From the NCBI GenBank assembly GCA_964560565.1, contig CAZLMF010000059.1, positions 1-9,475 on the forward strand: DNA of 9,475 nucleotides, read 5' to 3'. Both the position numbers and the translations under genes were made by a program. The stretch comes from CAZLMF01 sp964560565. Its GTDB lineage: Bacteria > Bacillota > Clostridia > Oscillospirales > Ruminococcaceae. Below the pieces are notes generated by a model that saw only the letters and a program-made list of their open reading frames with translations, had not been told where the DNA came from and did no database searches. The first letter of the stretch is position 1; every line of letters starts with the position of its first letter. Shown one piece after another: positions 1 to 6,369 of the stretch.

Positions 1-502
1 CGTACTTAAACCCTTCTGTAAAGGGAAAAAAGAAGTCGTGGAACTGCTCCTGCCCAGTTGCGGTAAGGGTGGTTATTGTCCTGCCGTGAAAGCTGTTTTT
101 AAGCGTGATAATAGTGCTTCTGCCCTTGCCGTATTTGTCGTAGCTATACTTGCGTGCAAGCTTTATTGCGCCCTCATTTGCCTCCGCACCGGAATTTGCG
201 AAAAAGACCTTATCGTATCCGGTTTTTTCGCATAGTAGTGCCGCAAGCTCCACATCGGGCAGTGTATAGTACAAATTGCTTATATGGGCAAGCTTTGCAG
301 CTTGTGCGCTCACCGCATTTACCCAGCCCTCATCCCCATAGCCTAAGCTATTCACACCAATACCGCTTGTAAGGTCAATGAGGGTTTTGCCGTTTATATC
401 GGTAAGGGTCGCACCCTTGCCTGAAACAATGCAGCTGTCAAACCTTGCATAGGTATTCATTATATGCTTAGAATCAGCTGCTTTAATATCGTTAAACTCC
501 AT
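1..502 (-). CDS. argD: Acetylornithine aminotransferase, N-terminal part (runs off window)
   Basis: This is a class III, PLP-dependent aminotransferase that in arginine synthesis converts N-acetylglutamate semialdehyde and glutamate to N-acetylornithine and 2-oxoglutarate in the cytoplasm. The 167 N-terminal residues are visible: an N-terminal segment containing MNTYARFD, then DLTSGIGVNSLGYGDEGW near residues 43-60, the cofactor-phosphate loop NSGAEANEGAIKLAR at 103-117, and SFHGRT at 137-142. These are typical ArgD motifs. The PLP-binding lysine lies beyond position 1, so catalytic completeness cannot be judged. The ATG at 502 is preceded by the Shine-Dalgarno AAAGGAAG, and the gene begins 20 bp after argB ends. 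Family III also holds ornithine and GABA aminotransferases; position as the last visible gene of an argGHCJB operon makes ArgD the best call. Nothing abnormal is seen in the reading frame. Confidence 0.93.
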   Translation of the reverse strand, partial: MEFNDIKAADSKHIMNTYARFDSCIVSGKGATLTDINGKTLIDLTSGIGVNSLGYGDEGWVNAVSAQAAKLAHISNLYYTLPDVELAALLCEKTGYDKVFFANSGAEANEGAIKLARKYSYDKYGKGRSTIITLKNSFHGRTITTLTATGQEQFHDFFFPFTEGFKY

Positions 503-522
503 ACAGTTTCTTCCTTTCCGCT

Positions 523-1380
523 TTATAGGAACATTGTGCCGCAGCCCTCTTTTGACAGTAGCTCAATTAGGATTGCATGAGGCACTCTGCCATCGATTAT
601 ATTAGTTTGTGCAACACCTCGTCGTACTGCCTCAACGCAGCAATCAATCTTAGGAATCATACCGCCTGAAATAATGCCCTGCTTTTTTAGGTATGGAACT
701 TCGCTCACCTGAACTATTGGAATGAGGGTGTTTTCATCGTCCTTGTCACGCAGCAGCCCCTTAATATCCGTCATAAGTATGAGGTTTTCAGCACCTAGCT
801 CCGCTGCAAGACATGATGCCGCTGTGTCGGCATTTACGTTGTAGACAGTGCCATCCTCCCCTGCCGCAACCGTTGCAATTACAGGGATAAAGCCCTTATC
901 AAGCACATTAAGCACCGCAGCAGTATTCACTTGCTTTATATCACCTACACAGCCCAAGTCAACCTCGCCCACATGCTTTTGCGCAACAAGCAACTGCCCG
1001 TCTATACCGCAAAGACCTATCGCCTCGCCTCCGCTTGCGTACAGCATAGAAACTAAATCTTTATTTACCTTGCCTGCAAGCACCATTCTAACGATTTCAG
1101 CGGTTTCCTTGTCGGTATAGCGCAGTCCGCCTATGAACTTGCTTTCAATGCCGCATTTGCCAAGCATATCAGTAATTTCAGGGCCTCCGCCATGCACCAA
1201 CACAACCTTTACTCCGACTTCACTTAAAAGCACTATATCGGACATAACGGCTTCTTTTAGTTTGTCATTTAGCATTGCGTTTCCGCCGTATTTGATTACT
1301 ACTATTTTTTCGCTGTACTTCTGAATATACGGCAATGCCGCTATCAGAACTCTTGAGCGAATATCATTAGGTATTTCCAT
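523..1380 (-). CDS. argB: Acetylglutamate kinase
   Basis: ArgB phosphorylates N-acetylglutamate with ATP to N-acetylglutamyl-5-phosphate, the second step of the acetylated pathway. The 285-residue protein is normal length for the amino acid kinase family. Visible motifs are VIKYGGNAM (28-36, catalytic Lys30 and glycine loop), VHGGGPEI (62-69), Arg87 in GLRYTD, YNVNAD (180-185), LMTDIKGLL (202-210, catalytic Asp205) and GGMIPK (239-244, Lys244). An N-terminal helix containing ALPYIQKY precedes the kinase core by about 20 residues, and the C-terminus carries His268, Glu273 and a GCGTM segment; in the known family this combination marks hexameric, arginine-inhibited enzymes, so feedback inhibition is inferred. 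The ATG at 1380 has a GGAGG site 8 bp upstream. It lies 38 bp after argJ, the widest gap inside the operon, and 20 bp before argD. Confidence 0.97.
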   Translation of the reverse strand: MEIPNDIRSRVLIAALPYIQKYSEKIVVIKYGGNAMLNDKLKEAVMSDIVLLSEVGVKVVLVHGGGPEITDMLGKCGIESKFIGGLRYTDKETAEIVRMVLAGKVNKDLVSMLYASGGEAIGLCGIDGQLLVAQKHVGEVDLGCVGDIKQVNTAAVLNVLDKGFIPVIATVAAGEDGTVYNVNADTAASCLAAELGAENLILMTDIKGLLRDKDDENTLIPIVQVSEVPYLKKQGIISGGMIPKIDCCVEAVRRGVAQTNIIDGRVPHAILIELLSKEGCGTMFL

Positions 1381-1418
1381 GGTTTCTACCTCCGTTTTTT
1401 AGGGAAACGCAAAATTTG

Positions 1419-2672
1419 TTAGGTTCTATACGCTCCGTTTATCTTCACATAATCGTATGTCAAATCGCATCCCCACGCAACGGCACTTTCCTCGCCGTCA
1501 TGCAGGTTTATAACTATCTTAACCTCATCCTCGGATAGGATTTCCTTTGCATTTTCTTCAGAGAAGCGCACTCCTGATCCATCACGGCAGACTACAATCT
1601 TGCCAACCTTTGATGCAAGCTCAACTGAAACCCTGTTTATATCAAACTGCGCATCCGCATAGCCTATTGCGCAGAGTATACGTCCCCAGTTAGCATCAGC
1701 GGCAAACATCGCCGCCTTAAATAGGCTTGAGCAAATAACGGACTTTGCGACTTTTACAGCGCAGTCCTCGGTGGGTGCTTCAACGCACATACACTCAAGT
1801 AGCTTTGTTGCGCCCTCGCCGTCCCTTGCAATCTCCCTTGAAATATTCATAAGCACGATATAAAGCGCATTTACAAATACCTCGTAACTTTTGCCCTCTT
1901 TGGTGATTTTATTGTTTCCTGCATCGCCGCTTGCAAGGATTGAAAGCATATCATTTGTGGAGCTGTCACCGTCAATGCTGACGCGATTAAGCGTTAGATT
2001 TACCACCTTTTTAAGCGCCTTGTTAAGCAGTTCAGGCTCAATAGCCACGTCGGTTGTGACAAAGCATAGCATAGTCGCCATGTTCGGGTGAATCATTCCG
2101 CTGCCCTTTGCAATTGCGCCTATTTTGCAAGACTTGCCATCGAGCATAAACTCAACTGCAAGCTCCTTCTTGCGTGTATCTGTGGTCATTATCGCTTCAG
2201 CGGCATTATTGCTGCCGTCAGTGTTTAACTCCCCTACAAGCTTTTGCATATTGTTTTTTATGGGGGAAACATCAAGCTGCTGACCGATTACACCAGTCGA
2301 TGCAACAATTATGTCAGTTTTGTCAATATTCAAGGCAGATGCAGTGTATTCGCACATAAGCCTTGCCTTATCCTCGCCATCAGCGTTGCAGGTGTTAGCG
2401 TTGCCGCTATTGCATATCACCGCACGAGCAATGCCGTTTTCAAGGTTATCCTGTGTAACCAGTATTGGCGCACCTTTGACTTTATTTTGCGTGTAAACAG
2501 ACGCTGCTGCACAATCATGCTCGCAATAAATCAACGCAAGGTCACGCTTTTCTTTATTCTTTCTTATGCCGCAATGAATACCTGATGCCTTAAAGCCCTG
2601 TGGGGCGCATATTCCCCCATCAACATATTCAAAGCCCTCAAATTTTACTTTAATTGTACTCAATTTACTCAC
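1419..2672 (-). CDS. argJ: Ornithine acetyltransferase / probable N-acetylglutamate synthase
   Basis: ArgJ moves the acetyl group from N-acetylornithine to glutamate, releasing ornithine and regenerating N-acetylglutamate; bifunctional members can also use acetyl-CoA. Which type this is cannot be read from sequence. The frame gives 417 residues, normal for the family. It has the autoproteolysis motif KGSGMIHPNMATML (189-202): cleavage is expected between Ala199 and Thr200, Thr200 becoming the nucleophile at the start of the beta chain. Thr126-Gly127 in ASTGVIG would form the oxyanion hole; SIDGDSSTND (232-241) and the C-terminal INGAYRT are also typical. The longest frame starts at GTG 2672, but that codon lies inside a good Shine-Dalgarno sequence (GAGGTGA, 2669-2675) placed 5 bp before an in-frame TTG at 2663, so TTG is the more likely start, giving 414 residues and leaving the numbers above 3 too high. 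It follows argC closely (13 bp gap for the longer form). Confidence 0.97.
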   Translation of the reverse strand: MSKLSTIKVKFEGFEYVDGGICAPQGFKASGIHCGIRKNKEKRDLALIYCEHDCAAASVYTQNKVKGAPILVTQDNLENGIARAVICNSGNANTCNADGEDKARLMCEYTASALNIDKTDIIVASTGVIGQQLDVSPIKNNMQKLVGELNTDGSNNAAEAIMTTDTRKKELAVEFMLDGKSCKIGAIAKGSGMIHPNMATMLCFVTTDVAIEPELLNKALKKVVNLTLNRVSIDGDSSTNDMLSILASGDAGNNKITKEGKSYEVFVNALYIVLMNISREIARDGEGATKLLECMCVEAPTEDCAVKVAKSVICSSLFKAAMFAADANWGRILCAIGYADAQFDINRVSVELASKVGKIVVCRDGSGVRFSEENAKEILSEDEVKIVINLHDGEESAVAWGCDLTYDYVKINGAYRT

Positions 2673-2675
2673 CTC
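2669..2675 (-). promoter_or_regulatory. Shine-Dalgarno site that favours a TTG start for argJ
   Basis: On the coding strand this reads GAGGTGA, followed by 5 bp and then TTG at 2663-2661. The upstream GTG (2672-2670) is part of the same seven bases and has only CACGCGAG before it. The site therefore decides between two starts 9 bp apart in the same frame. Confidence 0.6.
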
Positions 2676-2685
2676 GCGTGTTTTA

Positions 2686-3729
2686 TTAAAATGCCGGTGG
2701 TATCTGCATTAGTCCCGCACTTTCTTCAATGCCCAGGGCGATATTCATGTTTTGAATAGCCTGCCCTGATGCACCCTTGACCATATTGTCAATACAGCTG
2801 GTGATTATCAGCCTATTGCAGTGGTCATCGAAATGCAAAGATATATCGCAGTAGTTGCTGTATTTAACAGCCTTTAGGTCGCAAGCCTTGCCCTTAGGCA
2901 AAAGCCTTACGAATTTTTCGTCCTTATAATAGCTCTCGTAAAGTGCATATATTTCATCATAGCTTGCGTTTACGCTAACATAAATCGTTGCAAGAATTCC
3001 ACGATTTATCGGCAGTAAATGCGGTACAAAGGTAACATTTACTCGCTCTCCTGCAAGCTCGGATAAAGTCTGCTCAATCTCGGGTGTATGCCTATGAGTG
3101 GCAATTTTATAAGCTGCAAAGCCTTCATTAAGCTCCGCAAAATGCGTGTTCTGTGAAAGTCCCCTGCCTGCCCCTGTAACACCGGACTTCGCATCAACTA
3201 TGATACTGTCAAGGTTTGCAAGCCCTGATTCAATAATGGGCGCAAGACCTAAGGGGATACAGGTGGTGTAACAGCCGGGGTTTGCAATAATTTGCGTGTC
3301 AGTTATGCGCTCTCTATGAAGCTCGGGGATACAGTACATAGATACCTCGTGAAGCTGTGGGTGCTGATAATCCTTACCGTACCAGTGCTTGTATTCCTCC
3401 TCGTCGCTTAGGCGGAAATCCGCACCAAGGTCGATAAAAAGAACGCCCTTATCAACGCACTTTTTTGCGATTCCCTCGCTCAGCCCATGAGGGAGTGCCG
3501 CAAAAACCACATCACTTTGCTCAATCACAGCGTCCTCATTTTGTAGAGTAAAGTCGCATATTTCGTATAAACTCGGATAAATCTCCGAAACTTGCTTCCC
3601 CTCAAAGCTTACGCTACTAAGGGCAGTTAATGTTATATTAGGGTGGCAAAGCAGCAGCCTCACAAGCTCAATTCCTGCATAGCCTGTTGCGCCGATTATC
3701 CCAGCTCTATATTTTATAATGCTACTCAT
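2686..3729 (-). CDS. argC: N-acetyl-gamma-glutamyl-phosphate reductase
   Basis: ArgC reduces N-acetylglutamyl-5-phosphate with NADPH to N-acetylglutamate 5-semialdehyde, the third step of the pathway. The 347-residue length is normal for the long (type 1) bacterial form. The N-terminal Rossmann motif is GIIGATGYAGIEL (10-22). The substrate-binding and catalytic region contains FIDLGADFRL (98-107), ANPGCYTT (149-156) with the active-site Cys153, KSGVTGAGRG (181-190), and the HRHTPEI segment (212-218) that carries the catalytic histidine. LLPINRGI (238-245) and a C-terminal NMVKGASGQAIQNMN complete the family pattern. The ATG at 3729 lies inside the end of argH, giving an 8-bp overlap, and its Shine-Dalgarno AAGGAG is within the last argH codons, which suggests translational coupling. 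No defects are seen. Confidence 0.97.
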   Translation of the reverse strand: MSSIIKYRAGIIGATGYAGIELVRLLLCHPNITLTALSSVSFEGKQVSEIYPSLYEICDFTLQNEDAVIEQSDVVFAALPHGLSEGIAKKCVDKGVLFIDLGADFRLSDEEEYKHWYGKDYQHPQLHEVSMYCIPELHRERITDTQIIANPGCYTTCIPLGLAPIIESGLANLDSIIVDAKSGVTGAGRGLSQNTHFAELNEGFAAYKIATHRHTPEIEQTLSELAGERVNVTFVPHLLPINRGILATIYVSVNASYDEIYALYESYYKDEKFVRLLPKGKACDLKAVKYSNYCDISLHFDDHCNRLIITSCIDNMVKGASGQAIQNMNIALGIEESAGLMQIPPAF

Positions 3730-5092
3730 ATAAGCTCCTTATCTGCTCAATCTGCCTTTTTACCTCATCGGGTGCAGGCCCTCCTAGGGACTTGCGCTCC
3801 CTTACACATCGCTCAAGGTCGATTACCTCGAATATATCCTCCTCGAAGAGGTCTGATGCCGCCTTATAATCCTCAATTGAAAGGGTTTCAAGTGTTACAC
3901 CTTGCTCAATGCAAAGTGCAACCAAGCCACCTGTGACCTTATACGCATCACGGAAGGGCATTGACTTGCCCACTAGGTAGTCAGCGCAATCGGTGGCATT
4001 GATAAAGCCTTTTGCCGCCGCATTTCGCATATTTTCCTTGTTGACACGCATGGTTTTAAGCATTGGAATCACTGTTTTGACGCAAAGCTTCAAAGTATCA
4101 ACCGCATCAAATATAGCTTCCTTATCCTCCTGCATATCCTTGTTGTATGCAAGGGGCAGCCCCTTCATCATAGTCATAAGTGTGACAACATCGCCTATTA
4201 CCCTGCCCGTTTTTCCTCGCACAAGCTCGGTAATATCAGGGTTTTTCTTCTGGGGCATAATGCTTGAGCCTGTTGCAAAGGCATCATCAAGCTCAATAAA
4301 CTTAAACTCCCATGAGCACCAAAGAATTATCTCCTCGCTAAGCCTTGAAAGGTGTACCATGCAAATTGCAATATCGCTTGCAAGCTCCATTGCAAAATCT
4401 CGGTCTGACACTGAATCTAAGCTGTTTTGTGTCACTCCGTCAAGCTTTAGCTTTTGAGCTACTTTAATGCGCTCTATGGGGTAGGTTGTGCCTGCAAGAG
4501 CTCCGCTTCCAAGGGGCGAAACTCGCATTCTCTCCTCAGTTTGCATAAAGCGCATTGTGTCACGCACAAGCATATTTGCATAAGCCATAAGGTGATGTGC
4601 AAATGTGATAGGCTGCGCACGTTGCAGGTGGGTATAGCCGGGCATTACCGTTTCGGTATGCTCCGCTGAAATATCGCAAAAAGCAATTGCAAGCTCTCGC
4701 ACTAAGCTCAAGATCTCTTCTATTTCATCAAGAAGGTAAAGCCTTAAATCAAGCGCTACCTGGTCATTGCGTGAGCGCGCCGTATGCAGGCGCTTCCCTA
4801 CGCTCCCAAGTCGCTTTGTAAGCTCCGCCTCGATAAACATATGTATATCCTCAGCGTTTTGGTCGATTTCAAGCTTGCCCTGCTCAATATCGGCAAGTAT
4901 TCCCTGCAATCCATCAACCAGCTGCACGGAATCAGTTTGGGTAATAATACCCACCTCGCCTAGCATTATTGCATGTGCAATGCTGCCCTCAATATCCTGC
5001 TTATACATTCTCGCATCAAAGGCAATGGAGGAGTTAAAAGCGTTAACTCCCTCATCGACTTCCTTAGAGAACCGCCCAGCCCAAAGTGCCAT
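3722..5092 (-). CDS. argH: Argininosuccinate lyase
   Basis: ArgH splits argininosuccinate into arginine and fumarate, the final step of arginine synthesis. The 456-residue protein has the usual length of the fumarase/aspartase superfamily member. It begins with the family-typical MALWAGRFSK. Conserved region 1 is HTARSRNDQ (103-111), region 2 is GYTHLQRAQP (152-161) with the catalytic-region His155, and region 3 is GSSIMPQKKNPD (275-286), the superfamily signature with the serine proposed as general base at 276/277. SLGGPAPDEVKRQI near the C-terminus is also typical. The ATG at 5092 lies only 2 bp after the argG stop; an AGGA site about 10 bp upstream falls in the last codons of argG. The end overlaps argC by 8 bp. 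This packing places it firmly in the same transcript as argG and argC. Confidence 0.98.
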   Translation of the reverse strand: MALWAGRFSKEVDEGVNAFNSSIAFDARMYKQDIEGSIAHAIMLGEVGIITQTDSVQLVDGLQGILADIEQGKLEIDQNAEDIHMFIEAELTKRLGSVGKRLHTARSRNDQVALDLRLYLLDEIEEILSLVRELAIAFCDISAEHTETVMPGYTHLQRAQPITFAHHLMAYANMLVRDTMRFMQTEERMRVSPLGSGALAGTTYPIERIKVAQKLKLDGVTQNSLDSVSDRDFAMELASDIAICMVHLSRLSEEIILWCSWEFKFIELDDAFATGSSIMPQKKNPDITELVRGKTGRVIGDVVTLMTMMKGLPLAYNKDMQEDKEAIFDAVDTLKLCVKTVIPMLKTMRVNKENMRNAAAKGFINATDCADYLVGKSMPFRDAYKVTGGLVALCIEQGVTLETLSIEDYKAASDLFEEDIFEVIDLERCVRERKSLGGPAPDEVKRQIEQIRSLYE

Positions 5093-5094
5093 GA

Positions 5095-6165
5095 TTATTT
5101 TGTCCTTCCTTGGTCAAGCAGCGCCTTAACCTTAATCGGTAATCCAAATAGGTTAATAAAGCCTTGACTGTCCATATGGTCATATACTTCATCCTCGCCA
5201 AAGGATGCAAATTCCTCGCTGTAAAGGGTATATGGTGATGTTACCCCTGCGTTGATGATATTACCCTTGTAAAGCTTTAGCTTTACATCGCCTGTAACAA
5301 CCTGCTGTGTGGAGTCAACAAANNNNNNNNNNNNNNNNNNNNNNNNNNNNNNNNNNNNNNNNNNNNNNNNNNNNNNNNNNNNNNNNNNNNNNNNNNNNNN
5401 NNNNNNNNNNNNNNNNNNNNNNAGTGCAACGCCGTCAAGTTTCTCGCCGTCCACTGCAACAGGCTCGCCCTTATCAAATGAAACTGTAACATAAGTAGGG
5501 GCATCAGGTGCCTTTTCAGGAGAAACGCCAAGCTCCAAAATCTTCTCATACATTGGCTCATTTGCGGGATTTTCTAAATCAAGTCCCTCATGGGATAAAT
5601 GCCATATGTTTTTATCCTTTGAGTAGCTTGTTTCACGGGTAAATGGAATAGAAATACCATGCTCAATCGCATAATCAATTTCATCATCTCTGCTCTTTAG
5701 CTCCCATGTGCGCCAAGGTGCGATAATCTTCATATTAGGTGCAAACGCCTTAATTGTGAGCTCAAAACGCACTTGGTCGTTGCCCTTGCCTGTGCATCCG
5801 TGAGCAATAGCGTCAGCGCCCTCAGCCAGTGCTATTTCAACAATGCGCTTTGCAATTATCGGACGTGCAAAGGAAGTACCCAGCAAATAGCGGTTCTCAT
5901 ATACAGCCTGTGCTTTAAGGGTTGGGAAAATGAAGTCGTCGACAAATTCCTTTGTCAAATCCTCGATATAAAGCTTTGAAGCGCCGGTCTTTATCGCCTT
6001 TGCCTCAAGTCCATCAAGCTCCGCTCCCTGCCCTACGTCAGCCGCAACAGCTATAACCTCACAGCCCTCATAATGTTCCTTTAGCCAAGGGATGATGATT
6101 GATGTATCAAGTCCGCCTGAATATGCAAGTACAATCTTCTTAATTGTGTTATTACTCTTACTCAT
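5095..6165 (-). CDS. argG: Argininosuccinate synthase, interrupted by a sequencing gap
   Basis: ArgG joins citrulline and aspartate, using ATP, to form argininosuccinate. The N-terminal part is intact: the N-type ATP pyrophosphatase loop LAYSGGLDTS (13-22), ENRYLLGTSFARP (90-102), and AHGCTGKGNDQVRFE (121-135). The C-terminal part (FVDSTQQVVTGDVKL to LFGLPIKVKAL) is also typical. Between them 100 N replace sequence; 247 residues precede the gap and 75 follow it. Family members are about 400 residues, so about 85-90 residues are probably missing, more than the 33-34 codons of N. Both sides read in the same frame as drawn, and nothing suggests a true pseudogene. The ATG at 6165 is chosen because GGAGG lies 5 bp upstream and the protein then begins like its relatives; an in-frame ATG at 6246 would run through the promoter and add 27 unlike residues. 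It is the first gene of the operon. Confidence 0.96.
   Translation of the reverse strand: MSKSNNTIKKIVLAYSGGLDTSIIIPWLKEHYEGCEVIAVAADVGQGAELDGLEAKAIKTGASKLYIEDLTKEFVDDFIFPTLKAQAVYENRYLLGTSFARPIIAKRIVEIALAEGADAIAHGCTGKGNDQVRFELTIKAFAPNMKIIAPWRTWELKSRDDEIDYAIEHGISIPFTRETSYSKDKNIWHLSHEGLDLENPANEPMYEKILELGVSPEKAPDAPTYVTVSFDKGEPVAVDGEKLDGVAXXXXXXXXXXXXXXXXXXXXXXXXXXXXXXXXXXFVDSTQQVVTGDVKLKLYKGNIINAGVTSPYTLYSEEFASFGEDEVYDHMDSQGFINLFGLPIKVKALLDQGRTK
5323..5422. other. Assembly gap (100 N) inside argG
   Basis: Exactly 100 undetermined bases interrupt argG. A round 100 is the usual placeholder for a gap of unknown length. Comparison with remembered ArgG proteins suggests that the real stretch is roughly 260 bp and would encode the segment containing the conserved IGRVD/VENR and SRGVYETPGG regions. 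Confidence 0.97.
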
Positions 6166-6170
6166 GATAA

Positions 6171-6175
6171 CCTCC
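6171..6175 (-). promoter_or_regulatory. Ribosome binding site of argG
   Basis: The coding strand reads GGAGG, then TTATC, then ATG at 6165. This strong site fixes the argG start and rules out the longer in-frame ATG at 6246. Confidence 0.9.
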
Positions 6176-6205
6176 AAAAATAAATGTGTTTTTGTATTAA
6201 TGTAT

Positions 6206-6233
6206 ATTATACACTCATTTATGCAAATGTCAA
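6206..6233 (-). promoter_or_regulatory. Vegetative sigma-A promoter of the arg operon
   Basis: On the minus strand a perfect -35 hexamer TTGACA (6233-6228) and a perfect -10 hexamer TATAAT (6211-6206) are separated by 16 bp, one short of the commonest spacing. A start site near 6199 is expected, giving a leader of about 34 bases before the argG ATG. That leader is too short for a T-box riboswitch, in keeping with control by a DNA-binding repressor. An ArgR-like box fills the spacer, so repression by blocking RNA polymerase is inferred. Confidence 0.88.
6210..6227 (-). promoter_or_regulatory. ArgR-like box within the argG promoter spacer
   Basis: The coding strand reads TTTGCATAAATGAGTGTA. 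Against the general ARG box pattern (TGAAT, four A/T, ATTCA) the first half site TGCAT fits with one change and the second, GAGTG, fits poorly. Its position between -35 and -10 and the shared TGCATAAAT core with the box at 6240-6257 support a role as operator; alone it would be weak evidence. Confidence 0.55.
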
Positions 6234-6239
6234 CGTCAT

Positions 6240-6257
6240 TTTGCATAAATATTCACT
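6240..6257 (-). promoter_or_regulatory. ArgR operator (ARG box), best match
   Basis: The plus strand reads TTTGCATAAATATTCACT; the coding strand contains TGAATATTTATGCA. It fits the ARG box pattern of two inverted pentamers around four A/T bases with one mismatch (TGCAT for TGAAT) and also resembles the Bacillus consensus ending in ATGCA. Its centre lies about 49 bp upstream of the expected start site, just beyond the -35 element. ArgR/AhrC hexamers bind pairs of such boxes when arginine is bound, so arginine repression of the operon is inferred. Confidence 0.72.
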
Positions 6258-6263
6258 TAATGA

Positions 6264-6305
6264 TGTATATTTATGCGTTACTATGCATAAACGCATAAAT
6301 ATACA
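6264..6305. repeat. Perfect 16-bp inverted repeat upstream of argG promoter
   Basis: TGTATATTTATGCGTT (6264-6279) and its exact reverse complement AACGCATAAATATACA (6290-6305) flank a 10-bp spacer that contains TATGCATA. Each arm resembles an ARG box of its own (boxes at 6262-6279 and 6290-6307, with half sites TGTAT and ATGCG). The repeat lies upstream of the promoter and so is not expected in the arg transcript; a DNA-binding role is more likely than an RNA hairpin. It may be two further ArgR boxes or the site of a second regulator. Confidence 0.8.
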
Positions 6306-6326
6306 AGTTCCTAAATAAACGAGAAA

Positions 6327-6369
6327 GGACAGAATGTTTTGTGGGGCATATTCCCCTTAAACTCCGTCC
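6327..6369 (-). terminator. Probable rho-independent terminator of the rapZ transcript
   Basis: Starting at the base after the rapZ stop, the coding strand can fold into a hairpin: GGACGGAGT pairs with ATTCTGTCC (9 pairs, two of them G-U), followed by a small internal loop and a GGGG/CCCC top stem with loop AATATG. The bases after it, TTTCTCGTTTATTT, are T-rich but not an unbroken T run. It would separate the murB-rapZ transcript from the arg operon. The interrupted stem and imperfect tail leave doubt. Confidence 0.5.

Noticed and set aside
38..372. Plus-strand open frames of 65 and 72 codons at the window edge
   Set aside because: They are antisense to argD, whose minus-strand frame has clear aminotransferase motifs over the whole stretch.
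3993..4457. 154-codon plus-strand open frame inside argH
   Set aside because: It is antisense to a strongly conserved enzyme gene, has no plausible domain or ribosome binding site and is a shadow of codon bias on the other strand.
5283..5561. Alternative frames spanning the N block
   Set aside because: They stay open only because N codons contain no stops; the argG frame matches its family on both sides.
6166..6246. In-frame extension of argG by 27 codons to ATG 6246
   Set aside because: It would run through the -10 and -35 elements, lacks a ribosome binding site and does not resemble ArgG N-termini; the ATG at 6165 has GGAGG at ideal spacing.
6264..6305. Inverted repeat as a terminator or RNA hairpin
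   Set aside because: It lies upstream of the predicted arg start site and downstream of the hairpin that ends rapZ, is A/T-rich and has no T tract following it; a DNA operator fits better.
6166..6369. T-box or arginine riboswitch in the argG leader
   Set aside because: The predicted leader is only about 34 bases and the rest of the interval shows operator-like repeats; no T-box core sequence is visible.
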